Shown piece after piece: positions 63,509-64,000 of a stretch of DNA of 64,000 nt. The stretch's first letter is position 1; each line of letters begins with the position of its first letter. A model generated the notes under the pieces. That model saw nothing but the letters and a program-made list of their open reading frames with translations, did not search any database and was not told the DNA's origin. The position numbers and the translations under genes are program-made. This stretch comes from Bradyrhizobium sp. 21. GTDB taxonomy: Bacteria; Pseudomonadota; Alphaproteobacteria; Rhizobiales; Xanthobacteraceae. The stretch lies in NCBI RefSeq assembly GCF_023073335.1, contig NZ_JADPJG010000032.1, positions 248,001 to 312,000 of the forward strand, written 5' to 3'.

Positions 63509-64000
63509 ATGAGCGAAACCGACGTCGTCATCATCGGTGCTGGCCATAACGGCCTCACCTGCGCGGCCTATCTCGCGATGGCGGGCCTGCGCGTGCGCGT
63601 GGTCGAGCGCCGCAAATTGGTTGGCGGGGCCGCGGTCACGGAGGAGTTTCACCCGGGCTTCCGCAATTCGGTCGCGGCCTATACCGTAAGCCTGCTCAAT
63701 CCGCAGGTGACCCGCGACCTCAAGCTCGCCGAGCAGGGCCTCCGCATTGTCGAACGGCGCGCCCAGAATTTTCTGCCCGCGCCCGACGGCAGCTATCTCC
63801 TCACCGGCGAGGGGCGGACGCAGGCGTCGGTTGCACGGCTGAGCGCGCATGACGCAAACGCGCTCGACGGGTTTTCGCGCGAGCTCGAAGACATCGCCGA
63901 CGTCCTCAGGCAATTCGTGCTGCGCGCGCCGCCGAACCTCCTTGCCGGCATTGGCACGGCCGCGATCCGCGAGGCCGTGAACGCGATCCAGAGCGCCAAC
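63509..64000 (+). CDS. CrtI/phytoene dehydrogenase-like oxidoreductase (3' end outside window)
   Basis: The frame is open from the ATG at 63509 to the right edge (164 codons). It starts with a FAD/NAD-binding fold: VVIIGAGHNGLTCAAYLAMA, then VRVVERRKLVGGAAVTEEFH, which is the phytoene dehydrogenase-like arrangement. Members are FAD-dependent desaturases or related oxidoreductases; no carotenoid genes are visible, so the substrate is open. No strong binding site precedes the ATG. Confidence 0.85.
   Translation, partial: MSETDVVIIGAGHNGLTCAAYLAMAGLRVRVVERRKLVGGAAVTEEFHPGFRNSVAAYTVSLLNPQVTRDLKLAEQGLRIVERRAQNFLPAPDGSYLLTGEGRTQASVARLSAHDANALDGFSRELEDIADVLRQFVLRAPPNLLAGIGTAAIREAVNAIQSAN

Noticed and set aside
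1-64000. tRNA or rRNA genes
   Set aside because: I scanned by eye for cloverleaf and rRNA signatures and saw none, but a covariance-model search would be decisive.

Overview
This 64 kb window is GC-rich chromosomal DNA from an alphaproteobacterium. I infer Bradyrhizobium or a close relative (Nitrobacteraceae, the Rhodopseudomonas group). The grounds are codon use, a CYP199-type P450, abundant ABC/TRAP/MFS solute uptake genes, two-domain c-di-GMP proteins, and several dispersed palindromic repeat families of the kind common in these genomes. I see no rRNA, tRNA, CRISPR array, phage or intact insertion sequence. Both edges cut a gene: an AsmA-like gene on the left and a CrtI-like oxidoreductase gene on the right.

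Layout. 0-5.4 kb: AsmA-like protein, then a cytochrome P450 divergent from a TetR regulator, with a perfect 28-bp operator between them. 5.6-11 kb: MAPEG membrane enzyme, a large SARP/TolB-like/TPR regulator, a cluster of very small mostly single-helix proteins including a DUF1127 member, and a BASS-type transporter. 11-19 kb: two GGDEF-EAL proteins separated by an MFS carrier, plus a lone ABC-type periplasmic binding protein. 19-23 kb: TRAP transporter operon with a 2-hydroxyacid dehydrogenase. 23.5-29.8 kb: secreted caspase-like protein, SulP transporter, FAD-linked oxidase, hot-dog thioesterase, DUF1328 peptide. 30-38.5 kb: UvrD helicase, orphan HicB-like antitoxin, Cys-rich and OmpA-like envelope proteins, Mpo1-like protein, epimerase, ICMT-like methyltransferase, sugar dehydrogenase. 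38.5-42.8 kb: LysR-controlled locus with aspartate dehydrogenase, an ACS-family carrier and tartrate/D-malate dehydrogenase. 44-47 kb: MarR regulator, aromatic-acid-type binding protein and CYP199-like P450. 47-53.9 kb: metallopeptidase, two related alpha/beta hydrolases (one at 42.9 kb), ABC-2 exporter, L,D-transpeptidase, and a frameshifted M28 peptidase. 54.2-59.7 kb: an acyl-transfer locus. 59.9-64 kb: glycerophosphodiesterase, spermidine-synthase-like membrane protein, CrtI-like enzyme.

The most interesting unit is 54.2-59.7 kb. A carrier protein and a fatty-acyl-AMP ligase converge on an operon for a desaturase, an MBOAT acyltransferase and a membrane-anchored SGNH-like protein. The part list mirrors the dlt system (ligase, carrier, MBOAT, SGNH protein) but with a fatty-acyl rather than D-alanyl ligase, suggesting an acyl-tailoring machine for an unknown envelope acceptor. 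Secondary points of interest are the small-protein cluster with a duplicated translation-initiation segment, the CYP199/MarR module, and three clean operator palindromes tied to TetR, LysR and MarR regulators.
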